A stretch of DNA of 64,000 bases, taken from contig OU342639.1 in NCBI GenBank assembly GCA_910589415.1, positions 17,182,268 to 17,246,267 on the forward strand, in the 5' to 3' direction. Both the position numbers and the translations under genes were made by a program. Below the pieces are notes generated by a model. That model was not told where the DNA came from and searched no databases. It saw only the letters and a list, made by a program, of their open reading frames with translations. Positions 23,397-34,699 of this stretch are shown here, piece by piece. The stretch's first letter is position 1; each line of letters starts with the position of its first letter. Source of the DNA: Malachius bipustulatus (taxonomy: Eukaryota > Arthropoda > Insecta > Coleoptera > Melyridae).

Positions 23397-23657
23397 GGTC
23401 GGCGGACAGGCGGAAGTGGTATTCTTTCAGTCGTGCTGTCTCTGTCTGGCATCGTCCGCCATATTGGTGGTCCGATCCGGTGGTCACCAAGGATATCGCG
23501 TGTACTCTTTCTTGAGCTTTTTTCTTCTTAGCTGGATGCAATGTTCGTTATAGTATACGTCATTACAAGTCCCGTTTAATTGTTTGTATTCATAGAAACG
23601 ATAATAATTATGATTTTTTTCTTAAAATCATGCACATCCTCAAAGTTACCCTGCATA

Positions 23658-25118
23658 CAGTGTTGGGAAAGATCATTTCTAAAAAGATCTAGATCAGATC
23701 AAAGATCATTTAAAAATTAGAGATCTAGATCAGATCATAGATCTCGAAATTGAAAATGATCTAGATCAAAGATCAGATCATCAAATAAAAGATCTGACTT
23801 TTAGATCACTAAATAGATCAATTTTTATTTTCAACATAAATTTCAAAGTTTTCATTTTATACCCCACAAATGTTGACTTCCACATTAAAATATTTTCAAG
23901 TGTTCCGTTAGCGCTTGGATTACTATCTCCATAGTGACGTCATGCGCAGCGCGGACGAGTTTTCAGTCTCAGGCTGACATACCTTGTGTAGTTGTATGAC
24001 TTGTATGTTGTATCATGGTTTTATCTTTTATTTGTTTCATCAGTTATTTTTACAAAATAATAAGGCTAGGAATTTTTTCTTTGTTCACTGTGCACCATAT
24101 ACACACATACCCTACTCACAGACTATCTTATATACTCATATACTCTGTGCCTTGCCTTTGGCATGGCCAAATAAATAAAGAAAAAAGCAAGTAATCATGG
24201 TTATTATTCTGTGTCATGGTGTTAATGTTAAAACTATTAAAAATAAGCATCGAAAGTGGTAACCACGATACACATATACACGGTATACCGATAGCGTTTT
24301 CCATTTTGGTCAACTACTGCGCAATGACGTCATGTGTGGTTTTATTTTGACTTAAAGTATTAATCGCGGCGAGGTTGTTTATAAAATAAATGTCAAATTA
24401 TATTGCTTCGATCCTTTTTGCTTGTGTTTTTCTTTATGCTAGATCTATTATGGAAAAATCTTTAATTTTTTCAAATGAAATTTTTACAAATTTTTCTAAT
24501 GTTATTGAATTTTGATTTTCATGATTTTTTTTTGTACCAAACGACATAAAATAACAATATGGCGGCTATAAGAAAAACAAAAGTTGACTATGAAAACTCT
24601 GGGATTTAGTTTGCTTTGAAAATTTTTGAAACGTCAGATGAGTAGCTCTTGCCGATTTATGCAAGCCTACAAAGAATTATTTATTTATTCCTGACAATAA
24701 AAAAGATATGGGGAATCTCATGGTGTAGTCTTTGAACCACGTGACGTCACAAGACCGGAACGCAGCCTGCGCGTCATCGTCTATTAACTTACGTAAGTAA
24801 AGGTGGCAGTGGTTTGATGTTTGATTAAATGAAAAATGATAATGAAGTTGACACAGACACAGGCTTGTAAGATTTTGGTATATGGCCTTCACATTATTCC
24901 TATATTTAGCCAGCTTTATTTCATTAAACTTGCATTTTTATTGAAAGAACTTTATCAATAAAAAAGATCTAGAAGAAAGATCCTAGATCGAAAAAAACTG
25001 ATCTAGATCAGATCATAGATCTTTCATGTCAAAAGAATCTAGATCAGATCATAGATCTCAATATATATGATCTAGATCAGTGATCTAGATCGAAAGATCT
25101 AGATCGGTCACAACACTG
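23658..25118. mobile_element. Non-autonomous hAT-like element, 1461 bp, with GATC arrays
   Basis: The ends are CAGTGTTGGGA and its near-complement ending CAACACTG. They are flanked by an exact 8-bp duplication CCTGCATA at 23650-23657 and 25119-25126. About 150 bp at each end is packed with AGATCTAGATCAGATCA-type repeats (23668-23815 and 24965-25108), plausible transposase binding arrays. A reversed, truncated copy of the 22789-23396 element sits inside. No transposase ORF was found. Confidence 0.85.
24264..24784. mobile_element. Truncated, inverted copy of the CACGATACAC element
   Basis: It begins CACGATACACATATACACGG and runs in opposite orientation to the copy at 22789-23396. It stops about 45 bp before the other terminus. 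It lies wholly inside the hAT-like element, so it inserted there or was captured. Confidence 0.75.
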
Positions 25119-25227
25119 CCTGCATATAGCAGTTTATTAGTACTAGTAATGTAGTAAATAGAATAAACTAAACAACACGTCAATCAAAAACTGTAATTTG
25201 TAATTTCAAACGAATTATACCTATTAC

Positions 25228-25690
25228 CTGCGACGTAAGTTGAAAAATAGAGCAACAAGATATAGAGCTTGAATTCATCAAGCTCTGTGTAACAGTCAAC
25301 AGAACAGAGCCTCCCAAATAAGCCCTCGAAATCACAGACGGAATGTTTCGCTCTTATTATGAGCTCATCAACGCATCAGCAGTGTGATATATCGAAAAGA
25401 TACATTTGGAGATTGCATTGCCGTCTGCACACAGGACTCGGATACTTTGAGAGTATTCATCCGGTTTCAAGTGACCCGGAGAACGTCGCGACATCTACCG
25501 ATGGTTGGCGGAACCCCCGGCACGACGGGGCAACTCGCGCCATTCGAGAAAGTGGCCTATTGCAGTAAATTAGCTTTGTAAATTGTAAATGATTGTTATT
25601 GTGTTTATTGTTTTTAATTTAATGGAGCGAAATGAGCCTTTGAATAATGAGTTCAAACAAATAAATATAATAATAAATAACACATAAGGC
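25228..25690. repeat. Hammerhead-related repeat, first copy
   Basis: Starts near TTGAAAAATAGAGCAACAAG and includes CAGACGGAATGTTTCGCTC. It continues about 250 bp further to an AATAAATATAATAATAAAT tail. The first ~120 bp is repeated at 25799. It carries a degenerate hammerhead motif on the - strand. Confidence 0.5.
25330..25395 (-). ncRNA. Degenerate hammerhead-like motif
   Basis: The - strand reads TTGATGAGCTC, loop ATAATAA, GAGCGAAAC, then ATTCCGTC. Stem II and GAAA are intact and the loop matches the motifs at 12.6-12.9 kb. But the first core C is T, and stem I does not pair next to the core, so cleavage activity is doubtful. Confidence 0.4.
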
Positions 25691-25798
25691 ATCGACTTTT
25701 CGTCTGGCATTGCTATCACAGCCAGTAGAGGGTAGAGGCCACCACATTTTTCCCAATGAAAGTATACCTAATAATAACAAAAATTACTGATCCCTAAA

Positions 25799-25990
25799 AG
25801 TTGAAAAATAGAGCAATAAGATAACGGGCTTGACTCCATTGAGCTCTATTTGGCAGTCAACGAAACAGAGCCTTCCAAATAATCCCTCGAAATCCCAGAC
25901 GGACCGTCTCGCTCCTATTATTTTATTATTCGCTCCTATTACATTATATCCTCAAATAGAATAAAATTTTATGGATTGAAGAACCCCGTA
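25799..25990. repeat. Hammerhead-related repeat, second, more decayed copy
   Basis: Parallel to 25228 onward: TTGAAAAATAGAGCAATAAG ... CCCTCGAAATCCCAGACGG. The core GAAA has become GAGA and the CTGATGA part is lost. Confidence 0.5.
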
Positions 25991-25999
25991 AGATAACAT

Positions 26000-26735
26000 G
26001 GCACACCACGCCGTTAGACATTATTTTAATTATTAAAAAAAAAAAATACTAGATAGTATGGTTCCACAAGTCCACCACAATTCCACCAGTGGTCCAGTAG
26101 ATATAATATATTTCGATCTACTGGACCACTGGACGTATCCATATCACTAGATGTTGGTGTTGACTGTTAACACTGTTGACAAAATTCGCGAAGGAGCAAA
26201 AAACTGCGAGAAGACCAATAACAAGATGGGGAACAAGAAGAGACTGCTGACATTAACAGTGTGATAGCTGATTGAATATCTATTCAACAACATTCACTCA
26301 GCAAAACCGGACTAGGTAAGTGACGTAGACAGTGCAGGCCAGGCCAATGAATCATAAAGAATAAAGAAGAAGGTGACACTGTCAGTGGGGTTATGTTTAT
26401 GTTTTGTTTTTGTTATTGTTTTGTAATTTGAATTTTGATAAACTTATGAAAAATAAAATAAAGTTAACAATTTTACGTCCATAAAGATAAACTTGAAACA
26501 AAAGTTTATGCTATGTTCAGTAGCTCAAAATTATTGACTAAAGATCAAATTATATTATTTTTTTAAATGTAACTAAGTACCTACTTAAAAATAATTATAT
26601 TAATTTTAAGATAATTTTATTATCAAAGTGCTCCACTAAACTTAATTTAATTTAAAAGTGTTTGATAAACATGTTTTGCTGTTTACTATTAAGATATGAG
26701 TTTCCAAGCACTCCACACTACATGTTCCTGATATA
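26000..26735. other. Upstream region of the fucosidase gene
   Basis: Contains a 17-bp perfect inverted repeat (26086-26102 against 26116-26132, CCAGTGGTCCAGTAGAT) with a 13-bp loop, probably a small fold-back repeat. No gene was recognised. Confidence 0.5.
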
Positions 26736-26739
26736 TTAA

Positions 26740-26747
26740 TATAAAAG
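26740..26747 (+). promoter_or_regulatory. TATA box of the fucosidase gene
   Basis: TATAAAAG lies 38 bp before the start codon. A start of transcription about 25-30 bp downstream would leave a leader of only some 10-15 nt. Confidence 0.5.
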
Positions 26748-26784
26748 AATCAACACTATACACAAACAAATTTAGTTAATAATT

Positions 26785-29700
26785 ATGACTCAATTAATAT
26801 GTTTACTACTATTCGCAGCCTCACTGAGTATCGACACTGCTCACCCCCATAATGTTTCTCCCATTACAATAGACTCGGTCTTTAAATATGAACCGAACTG
26901 GGATAGTCTAGATACAAGACCTCTTCCACCTTGGTTTGATGAAGCTAAAATTGGAATTTTCTTACATTGGGGAGTATTCTCAGTTCCTAGTTTTCAATCA
27001 GAATGGTTCTGGATGGATTGGAAAGCAGGTAAGCTGCAATTAAATCCCACATTTCTTCAAGATCTAAATAAATGTAAATTCAGGTAACAAAGATGTCATC
27101 AAATTTATGTCTGATAATTACCCCAAACAGTTTACTTATCAAGATTTCGCCAAAGAATTCACTGCTGAATTTTTTGACCCACAAGAATGGGCTGAATTAT
27201 TTCAAAATTCTGGGGCTAGGTATGTAAATCTAAAATGGACAAATTATATAAATATATTAAATACTCCCACTTAATTTTTAGGTATGTTGTACTGACAAGT
27301 AAGCACCATGAAGGCTACACTATGTGGCCATCAAATTACTCATTCAGTTGGAATGCGAAAGATGTAGGACCTAATAGAGATTTAGTAGGTGAGAATTCTA
27401 TAACCAGATTCTTGCAATAACACACACATAGACTAAGAATACAATAATAGACCGAGCATTTGCATTCTAAATGGATTGCCTGTTATGTCTCCAACATCAT
27501 ACAGGCTAGGTGAGGCAGCAGGGGAGCTTTGTTTACAGTTTTGTTTTCCACCGGAGGTATAGGCGTGGATGTAAATTTCTAAAAGGGTCAGACCCAGATA
27601 GCACCGAGTGTCCTATGGACGTCCGTTGAGTATCCATTATACGTCCATTGGTCCATGGACAATAAATGGACGTCCTACAGACTTCTCCGCACGGACTTCC
27701 TATGTACGGCCACAAAAGTACGTCCATTGGATGTCCATTTCTTGTCCATCGAGTTATTTTTCACTGTTGCGCATGACGTGCTGTCACAGCCAGCAGGAAG
27801 AGAACAGCAGCATAAGTGCACGCACGCGCTAACCACCCCATCTTCCATTCTTCCACTATCATATTGTCCATCATCATTGTATATCGTCCTATGGACATCC
27901 GTTGGTACATAGAGGGATGTCCATTGGACGTCCATAGGACCACTTTGTGCTGTTTGGGGATATACAGTGCTTCCCAAAAGTAACGGATAAATTCGATAAA
28001 ACAGAGAGCGCTGTTTTTTGAAAAAAATTAAAAAAACAGGTCGATTTTGTTTTTGAGTTGTTCAACGTTTGACATAATATTGGGGTATACAGGGTGATGC
28101 GCGAAAAAGTGGTGACGTCATCGGCATTTTTTTTAAATGGCAACCCTTATTTTTTATTTCATTTTTTGATACTTCATTCAATTGCCAATATGGTAATGTA
28201 ATCAATTTGTAACCTTAAATTAGGAAATTTCTGAGAAAACAGCTTGTGAGTCGAAATTGTGCACTTTTTACTGATGTCAAAATCGGAACAATAGCGATAA
28301 AAATAAAAAAATATCAAATAAAAATTACTGTTTCCATGGTAATTTTATAAGATCTGTCTATTAAATTAAGTTTATTAAATTAAATCTATTAAATTAAATT
28401 ATTAAATCTATTAAATCTGCCTAAATAAGTTTTTTTCTGAAAAATGTCCTTATTTAAGTTTACAAAATTACTACATTACCGTATTGGCAATTGAATGAAG
28501 TATCAGAAAATGGAATAAAAAATAGGGGTTGCCATTTAAAAAAAATGCCGATGACGTCACCACTTTTTCGCGCATCACCCTGTATACCCAAACATTATGT
28601 CAAAAGCTGAACAACTCAAAAATAAAATCGACCTGTTTTTTTATTTTTTCAAAAAAACCGCGCTTTCCGTATTATCGAATTTATCCGTTACTTTTGGGAA
28701 GCACTGTATATTTTTTCTTAGAAAGAAGGGAACATCGGTCTTTACTATGTAGATAAGACAAAATCGCTCCATTCCAGTAATTTTGGGCTTCAAGAACGGG
28801 CTCATTCTACCCAGAGACACAAGTTTACTATTATACAGGGTTATACACTGTATACAGTGTGTCAACATTTCGATGCTCACCATTGGTAAGGTAATTGACC
28901 CAGAGGAGTTGTTGGAGACAGTTTACAATGTAAACAAATCGGTCTATCATTATTGTTAGTCTGAGAATACACATAATAATTGTTGAATATCGTATAACTT
29001 AATCAAACAGGTGAACTAGCTGAAGCGGTACGAAACAAAAATCTAATTTTCGGTCTCTATCACTCACTTTTCGAATGGTTCAACCCCATGTATCTAGCAG
29101 ACAAAGCGAACCTGTTCCTAACTCAGGACTTCGTTGATCATAAATGCATGCCAGAGATGAAAGAACTGGTGGAGAAGTACAAGCCGGAAATAATATGGTC
29201 AGATGGAGATTGGGAATCTTTTGACACTTACTGGAAATCCACTGAGTTCCTAGCTTGGTTGTATAACGACAGCCCGGTTAAAGACACTGTTGTTGTAAAC
29301 GATCGGTGGGGAATTGGGTGCCCTATGAAACATGGTGATTTTTATTCCGGACAAGACAGATATAATCCTGGTAAGACATTATACAGGGTGAGTCATGAGG
29401 AACTTTACAAACTTCTACCATATGTAGAGTCCCTTATGGGGAATATTGTGTAACCCTTAAAAAGTGTCAACCCCCCTTCTCTGATATTATATGTATACTA
29501 CCTATATAGGCTGATTTGCGAATTTTTTAAAATTGACAATGTAGACATTTGACTAGTTCTATCTTCTACATTAATTGTTAGAATTTTCTAATTTTTGTTA
29601 TCTAGCATTCCATCGGCAATCTGTAAACATGGAAATTCCAGGACCAGCTCAAGAGAAATTGATTGGGAGAGTTCGTACTAAGGAGTTCAACCTGTATGCG

Positions 29701-32700
29701 ATTTAAAAAAAAAAAAAACGTAATTATAGATTTTTTAAAGTGCACAAATAGACTATGTCTTCTGTGTGTATGAAAATTTTGTCACACTTTCGTGGCATTT
29801 TTTATAAACAATCAAATCTAACCAAAACTGAAATGTCACCATGTCGTATCACATAATTAATATTGTCACAATTTAAAATGAACGTTAATTGCGGATTTTT
29901 TAACTAAAATAAGTACAGTCTGAGTTAACATTACTTTAATTACATTGTTGCTGTCACTTTGTGTTATTTCCATGACCGGGCTAAATTGTTTTTCAATTTT
30001 TAAATAAAAGTTCGCCCTGCAAATTTTTGTAGACTGGATGATACATCAAACTAGATACTCAATTAAATTTAACAGAAGGTCGTAAAAAATTATTAGAAAT
30101 GTTTTATTACGTTAAAATTTTATGTCAGTGAACAATAAATAAAATGTAACGAATAAAAATAAATAGTAACCATAAGAAATAAAAAAAAAAAATACATAAG
30201 AATGAAAATATACAAATAAGTAAAAAAAATGCTTCTTAATTAGCATTTGTAGTTTTATTACTTTTTTTATTGTGAACTTATTTTTTCAAATTTTGCATGT
30301 TTTCATTCTTATTGTAGTTGTAATTTTTTTTTTATTGCTTATGGTTGCTCTTTATTTTTATTCGTTCCAATTGATTTATTGTTCACTGACATATAATTGT
30401 AATGTAATAAAACAGTGGTAATAAATTTTTATGAACTTCTGTGTAATTTTAATTTTATTGAATATTTTGATTTTTCATTCATGTGCTATTGTAATTTTTA
30501 TAACTATTGTTATAAAAATTGAAGAATAATTTACTCTGATCCTGAAAATAACACAAGGTGACAGGCAACGGTGTAATTAAAAATTAAAGCAAAGTTAACT
30601 TAGGCTGTACTCATTTTAGTTAAAATATCTGCAATTCATAACGGCCATTTTAAATGATGACAGTATTAAGTAATTCGACATGATGGATTTTCAGTGTTTA
30701 TCACACTCGATCGTTTATAAAAATTTCTATAGTTTTCATTTATTTAATCCGTCTTGACACTGGAATGAACTATATTGAGAGCAGAGTTCTTGAAAGGAAG
30801 CTCCACTGGTATGTGAAGATTAAAGGAATGGATGACAATAGGCTCCCAAGACTATGTTTGTAAAAATTAATTATGTTTGATTACCTCTCTGACGACTCAA
30901 AATTTAACTGGTACTCAAAATTAAAGCACAAGTTGGTAAGTATTGGGGCAGATGATTTCCTGCACATAAATAATGTAAATTGCTTACTTAAATAAATTCC
31001 CTACGTAATAAATAAAAATAGAAATCATAATATTTCAGTCGACGTATATCATTCAAGAAGTAATCCTTTTTGCAAGCTTATAAGTAGGTTAGGCTTCAGG
31101 GAACAGTACTTGGAGATTCGGGCTCATATTGAGAAGCATATGGTTATCGGCCAGTTAAGATTGGGCAATACACAAAATTGTACGTTATACAGGGTGTTCT
31201 ACAAGCTCTATGACAAACTTTGACAGATGGTAGGTTGCTTGATTTTAAACATATTTTTTTTAATAAACATGGGTCCGATTCGTTTTTGTTTAGAAGTTAC
31301 AAGCATTTAACCTTTATTAACAATCAAAAATAAAAATTTAAATTAAATGATAATCACAAAACTTAAGACTATAAAAATTGTTCGAAATGTCCACCCTCAG
31401 CTTGAATGCAAGCCTCACATCGACGAACTAAAGATTCGGTCACTCGAAGAATGAGATTTGGATCATTTCTTATTTGGTTAGCTGCATCTTGAATTCTTTC
31501 AAGTAACTGCTGATGGGTAGCGATTTCAACATGGTAGACCAGCTGCTTCATGTGTGTCCCCATAAATAAAAATCCAGAGGATTCAGATCGGGAGAACGAG
31601 GTGGCCATGATATTGGACCTCCTTGACCTATCCATTTATTCGGGAAATGTTCATTTAGCCAAGCAGCAACTTGTTTTCCTCTATGTGGTGGTGCACCATC
31701 ATGCTGATACCACATATTTTGAATAATTTAATTTAATAACATATCATTTAATTTAAATTTTTATTGTTGATTGTTAATAAAGGTTAAATGCTTGTAACTT
31801 CTAAACAAAAACGAATCGGACCCATGTTTATTAAAAAAAATATGTTTAAAATCAAGCAACCTACCATCTGTCAAAGTTTGTCATAGAGCTTGTAGAACAC
31901 CCTGTATGTGAAGGGTACTTTTTACATTTTTCAGAGCGAAGTAGCGTGTAATCTAAGAGAGATTAATAATGTTTTGAATTTTCTGTTTAGTTGTCCAATG
32001 TTTGCTGGGATAAGAAACAGGTACCTTATTTGGTATATCAATCCTGCTTTAAGCAACATAGATAACTTTCAGCATTTACTTATACATATATTGATAGATA
32101 GCATTGTTAAAATGAATAATTTATATTATTTTGTTATTTTCTCCTTGAAATCTTTAGATTTTGTTAATGGCTTGCATGATTCGATTAAGTAGCTAACTAT
32201 CTAATATTATTATCTATAGTAGCGGAATTTATACTTCAGTTTTTGTAGATTTATTATATTCTGGAACAAAACTCCATTTATGCCCAAATTAGAAAGGTTT
32301 ATTTATTTATTTATTTTTGAGAAATCGGCCTCAAAAGTTTGAGCATTTTTAAACGCCTGGCTTTTCAAAATTAATGAATCAATTTTTTTCCGACCTTTTT
32401 TATTCACTTACTAGTATAGGTACCGTATTTGATATAGATTTTTTTTTGTAAGCGTACAACATGCCGTTATATTATTTTCAGTCAAAAACGTTCACATGTG
32501 GCGTTTCTATCATATAGAATTTTTGTCTTCTGATTTATTGGGGTTTAGGTTCTTGGTTAAAAAATATTATTTTTTTTTAACGATTTTTATAATATTAGAA
32601 ACGTTTCGGCGCTGATTGGTCCCTTGTTCACTCATAAAAATGTAAAAAACTTGAAAATATTTAAAAAAAACTATACTAATGCAATAAAATTGGCCGTAAA

Positions 32701-34647
32701 AATGGTGTTTATAATATTCTAAATTTTAATTTTTGAAACTAGATAGAGTAAAAGTCGTTTATTTTTTCAAAAATTAAAATTTGAAATATTATAAACACCA
32801 TTTTTACTGCCAATTTTATTGCATTAGTATAGTTTAAAAAAAATATTTTTAAGTTTTTTAACAAAAAATCATAACTTTGAAAAAAGTTCACATCGTTCTT
32901 CTAGCACGGCATAGTAAAATGAATATTTTTCAAAATTCACAAATCACCCTGTATATTAACGGAGAAGGGGAGTTGACACTTTTTAAAAGTCTATGATATT
33001 TCCCTTAAGAGGACTCAACATAATGGTAGAAGTTTGTAAAGTTCCTCATGATTCACCCTGTATACAAGATATGTGTCCAAGATAAGAATGAATAGCATTG
33101 GGATTTCGGAAATCGGAGGAGATAAAGGGTAGGTTAAATGAGAAAAAAGTTGGACAACTAAAAGGACAATGCAATAGCTGAAAAAAATTCTGAGAATTAT
33201 TTAAAAAAATTTAAATAAATTTAAAAATTCCACTTAAAAAAAGAAAGAAGAAGCACTGCGGTAAGAAAATTTACTACTCTTGAAAAGTGAAGTTTGACAC
33301 ATCGTGCTCCGAGTGCGCGAATTACTGATTACGTTGTATAATTTGAATATGGGACATCCTGTATGACCGAAAATAATTTTAAATCATAGACATTGTGACC
33401 CTCTAGGTCTAGGTGAATTTGTAAAATAAAATTGAAAAAATCCATTGTTTGGCCCACAGAGACTGGACTTGAATGATATGGGACAGCCTGTTAATAGAAA
33501 CTATATTAAATTTCCAATTTTACATATTTAGATTAGTGCGACTCTGAAGATTGAGAAAATAATCTCCGAAATATAAGTCAGCATAAAAAGGATCAAACTC
33601 TTCTAATTGTCCAAGTTTATTAAGTGCCCTATCCCCTTGATTTTATTCAAATGTTCTTCTTATTATGTACTTATATAACTATATAATTTTTTCCATTATG
33701 TTTTTCCAAGAAAATGTTTATTAATTTGCAACAATAAAACACAAATGCCAAAAACAAGGAAATCTAGATTATTCAGTTATTTCAGGATATCTTAGCAACA
33801 CTTGAAGTTTTCCTATTTTTTTTTCCGGTTCTTAACAAGGCTAAAATTGTACAACTTTATTCCAATCCAACCGACTTCGTTTTTCTCAAGATAACCGAGA
33901 TCCCCGTGCTTAATTTCCAAAAACGGACACGCTGTATAAACCATTTGTAAATTTATTTATTTAAAAAAATCAGGTGTGTTATTGAAGCATAAATGGGAGA
34001 ATGCCATGACTGTTGATAAATCTTCGTGGGGTTTTAGAAGAAATGCCAAGCTTTCAGATTTTCTCACAATCGAAGAACTTTTATACCAGTTAGCATCTAC
34101 AATCAGTTGTGGAGGTAAGGTGATTTATGTAAGGTATGAGTGGAAAATCATTGCATCATAATTTGTCATAGGGAATATTTTGATAAATGTTGGACCAACT
34201 AAGGATGGTATGATTGCTCCAATATTCCAAGAACGCTTAACCCAGTTGGGAAAATGGCTATCAGTGAATCAAGAAGGGGTATACGCAACCAAACCATGGA
34301 TTTACCAAAATGATACCATAACTAACGGTGTATGGTATACTTGCACCGATGATGCTGTTTATGCATACGTCCTACAATGGCCTCTGGATAATATATTAAG
34401 TCTGGGAGCACCATTAAATCTAGTTAAAGACTCTAATGGAACTACTGTTTCATTGCTGGGATATAATGGTACACTTAAGGTGAGTTAATATAAGTAAGTG
34501 TAAAGTTCTTCACATCACTCTACTTTTATGTCATTTCAGTGGACCTTAGATAAAGAGATGAAGATTTTTTTCCCGGATAAGGCTTCTGTTCTTAGCGATT
34601 ATGCTTGGGTCTTGAAAATTGTAATACCAGACAAATGGGTTAATTGA
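26785..34647 (+). CDS. Alpha-L-fucosidase (GH29), secreted
   Basis: Seven exons, 26785-27028, 27084-27219, 27282-27388, 29011-29370, 33974-34114, 34172-34479 and 34540-34647, join in phase into 467 codons, the usual length for animal tissue alpha-L-fucosidases. Residues 1-19 form a signal peptide. GH29 landmarks follow in order: [62 protein letters not shown], and WSDGDW with the catalytic nucleophile Asp at about residue 227 (D225 in human FUCA1). After them come [20 protein letters not shown] and [14 protein letters not shown]. The C-terminal part is the beta-sandwich domain. The enzyme removes alpha-L-fucose from glycoconjugates in lysosomes, or in gut or secretions. Introns 3 and 4 are swollen by transposons. 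An ATTAAA lies 35 bp after the stop. Confidence 0.94.
27593..27959. mobile_element. MITE rich in GGACGTCC palindromes, fucosidase intron 3
   Basis: The ends CCCAGATAGCACCGAGTG and the complement of CACTTTGTGCTGTTTGGGG form an imperfect TIR. Inside are repeated ATGGACGTCC/GGATGTCCAT units in both orientations. No coding capacity. Confidence 0.6.
27965..28706. mobile_element. TA-flanked MITE (CAGTGCTTCCC ends), host of a nested MITE
   Basis: CAGTGCTTCCCAAAAGTAAC and its complement form the start of near-perfect arms of about 125 bp, with TA on both sides. A second MITE occupies the centre. Confidence 0.8.
28090..28582. mobile_element. Nested TA-flanked MITE (CAGGGTGATGCGCG ends)
   Basis: Long inverted arms start CAGGGTGATGCGCGAAAAAG at both ends, flanked by TA, and sit at the centre of the 27965-28706 element. 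Confidence 0.8.
29745..30740. repeat. Imperfect fold-back repeat, arms about 500 bp
   Basis: Arms centred near 30235 match in complement, including CAGTGAACAATAAAT (30126) against ATTTATTGTTCACTG-type sequence (about 30376). The outer part around 29925 matches in complement near 30600. Identity by eye is around 80 percent. Confidence 0.6.
31190..31904. mobile_element. Tc1/mariner-like element with about 165-bp TIRs and a transposase fragment
   Basis: Flanked by TA (31188-31189 and 31905-31906). The ends CAGGGTGTTCTACAAGCTC and its complement begin arms of roughly 165 bp that match almost perfectly. A transposase 3' end lies between them on the - strand. Confidence 0.9.
31369..31660 (-). pseudogene. 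Mariner-family transposase C-terminal fragment
   Basis: The - strand contains the [12 protein letters not shown] segment, which includes the last catalytic acidic residue region, across a frame break at about 31565. After it come GTHMKQLVY and [20 protein letters not shown], the typical C-terminus of TACAGGG-ended insect mariner relatives. The N-terminal DNA-binding and first catalytic parts are missing. Confidence 0.75.
32655..32838. repeat. Inverted repeat within the 3.7-kb block
   Basis: AAACTATACTAATGCAATAA at the left matches its complement at the right. The arms are about 75 bp, with a short centre around 32740. Confidence 0.7.
33335..33505. repeat. Fragment of the composite MITE found at 60163-61042
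   Basis: It contains the inner-element end and the adjoining outer arm in the same arrangement as 60910-61040: GGGACATCCTGTA, then AAAATAATTTTAAATCATAG, then TTGGCCCACAGAGAC. So a third copy of the same junction is present. Confidence 0.6.
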
Positions 34648-34681
34648 TTATTACTTTAATCTGTAATGCATAATTTAATAC

Positions 34682-34687
34682 ATTAAA
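34682..34687 (+). terminator. Poly(A) signal of the fucosidase gene
   Basis: ATTAAA 35 bp after the stop. A further AATAAA lies at 34819. Confidence 0.45.
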
Positions 34688-34699
34688 CTTCAAATTTCC

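Larger units (their letters stand above)
30760..32190 (+). pseudogene. LINE reverse transcriptase C-terminal relic, split by a mariner-like element
   Basis: Open pieces read [39 protein letters not shown], then after the mariner-like insertion [20 protein letters not shown]. These match the order of the C-terminal segments of insect non-LTR reverse transcriptases (KWYxKI, FNWYxxLK, the Cys/His CPxF segment). Several stops and frameshifts make it a pseudogene. Confidence 0.55.
29384..33060. mobile_element. 3.7-kb block bounded by TACAGGGTG inverted ends, fucosidase intron 4
   Basis: The left end CAGGGTGAGTCATGAGGAAC matches, in complement, the right end (CAGGGTGAATCATGAGGAAC read inward), and similarity continues about 130 bp. 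TA flanks both. The interior holds a 1-kb imperfect palindrome, a LINE relic and a mariner-like copy. It is either one element expanded by later insertions or two related ends. Confidence 0.6.

Noticed and set aside
23668..23815. GATC-rich repeats considered as a CRISPR-like array
   Set aside because: Units are irregular with no unique spacers, and the matching array at the other end of a TSD-flanked element identifies them as hAT subterminal repeats.
27608..27977. Overlapping ORFs of 60-100 codons on both strands
   Set aside because: They arise from repeated GGACGTCC palindromes in a MITE, and there is no coding similarity.
31908..32192. A + strand ORF of 94 codons as an independent gene
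   Set aside because: The reading continues the C-terminal part of a LINE reverse transcriptase interrupted by the mariner-like element.
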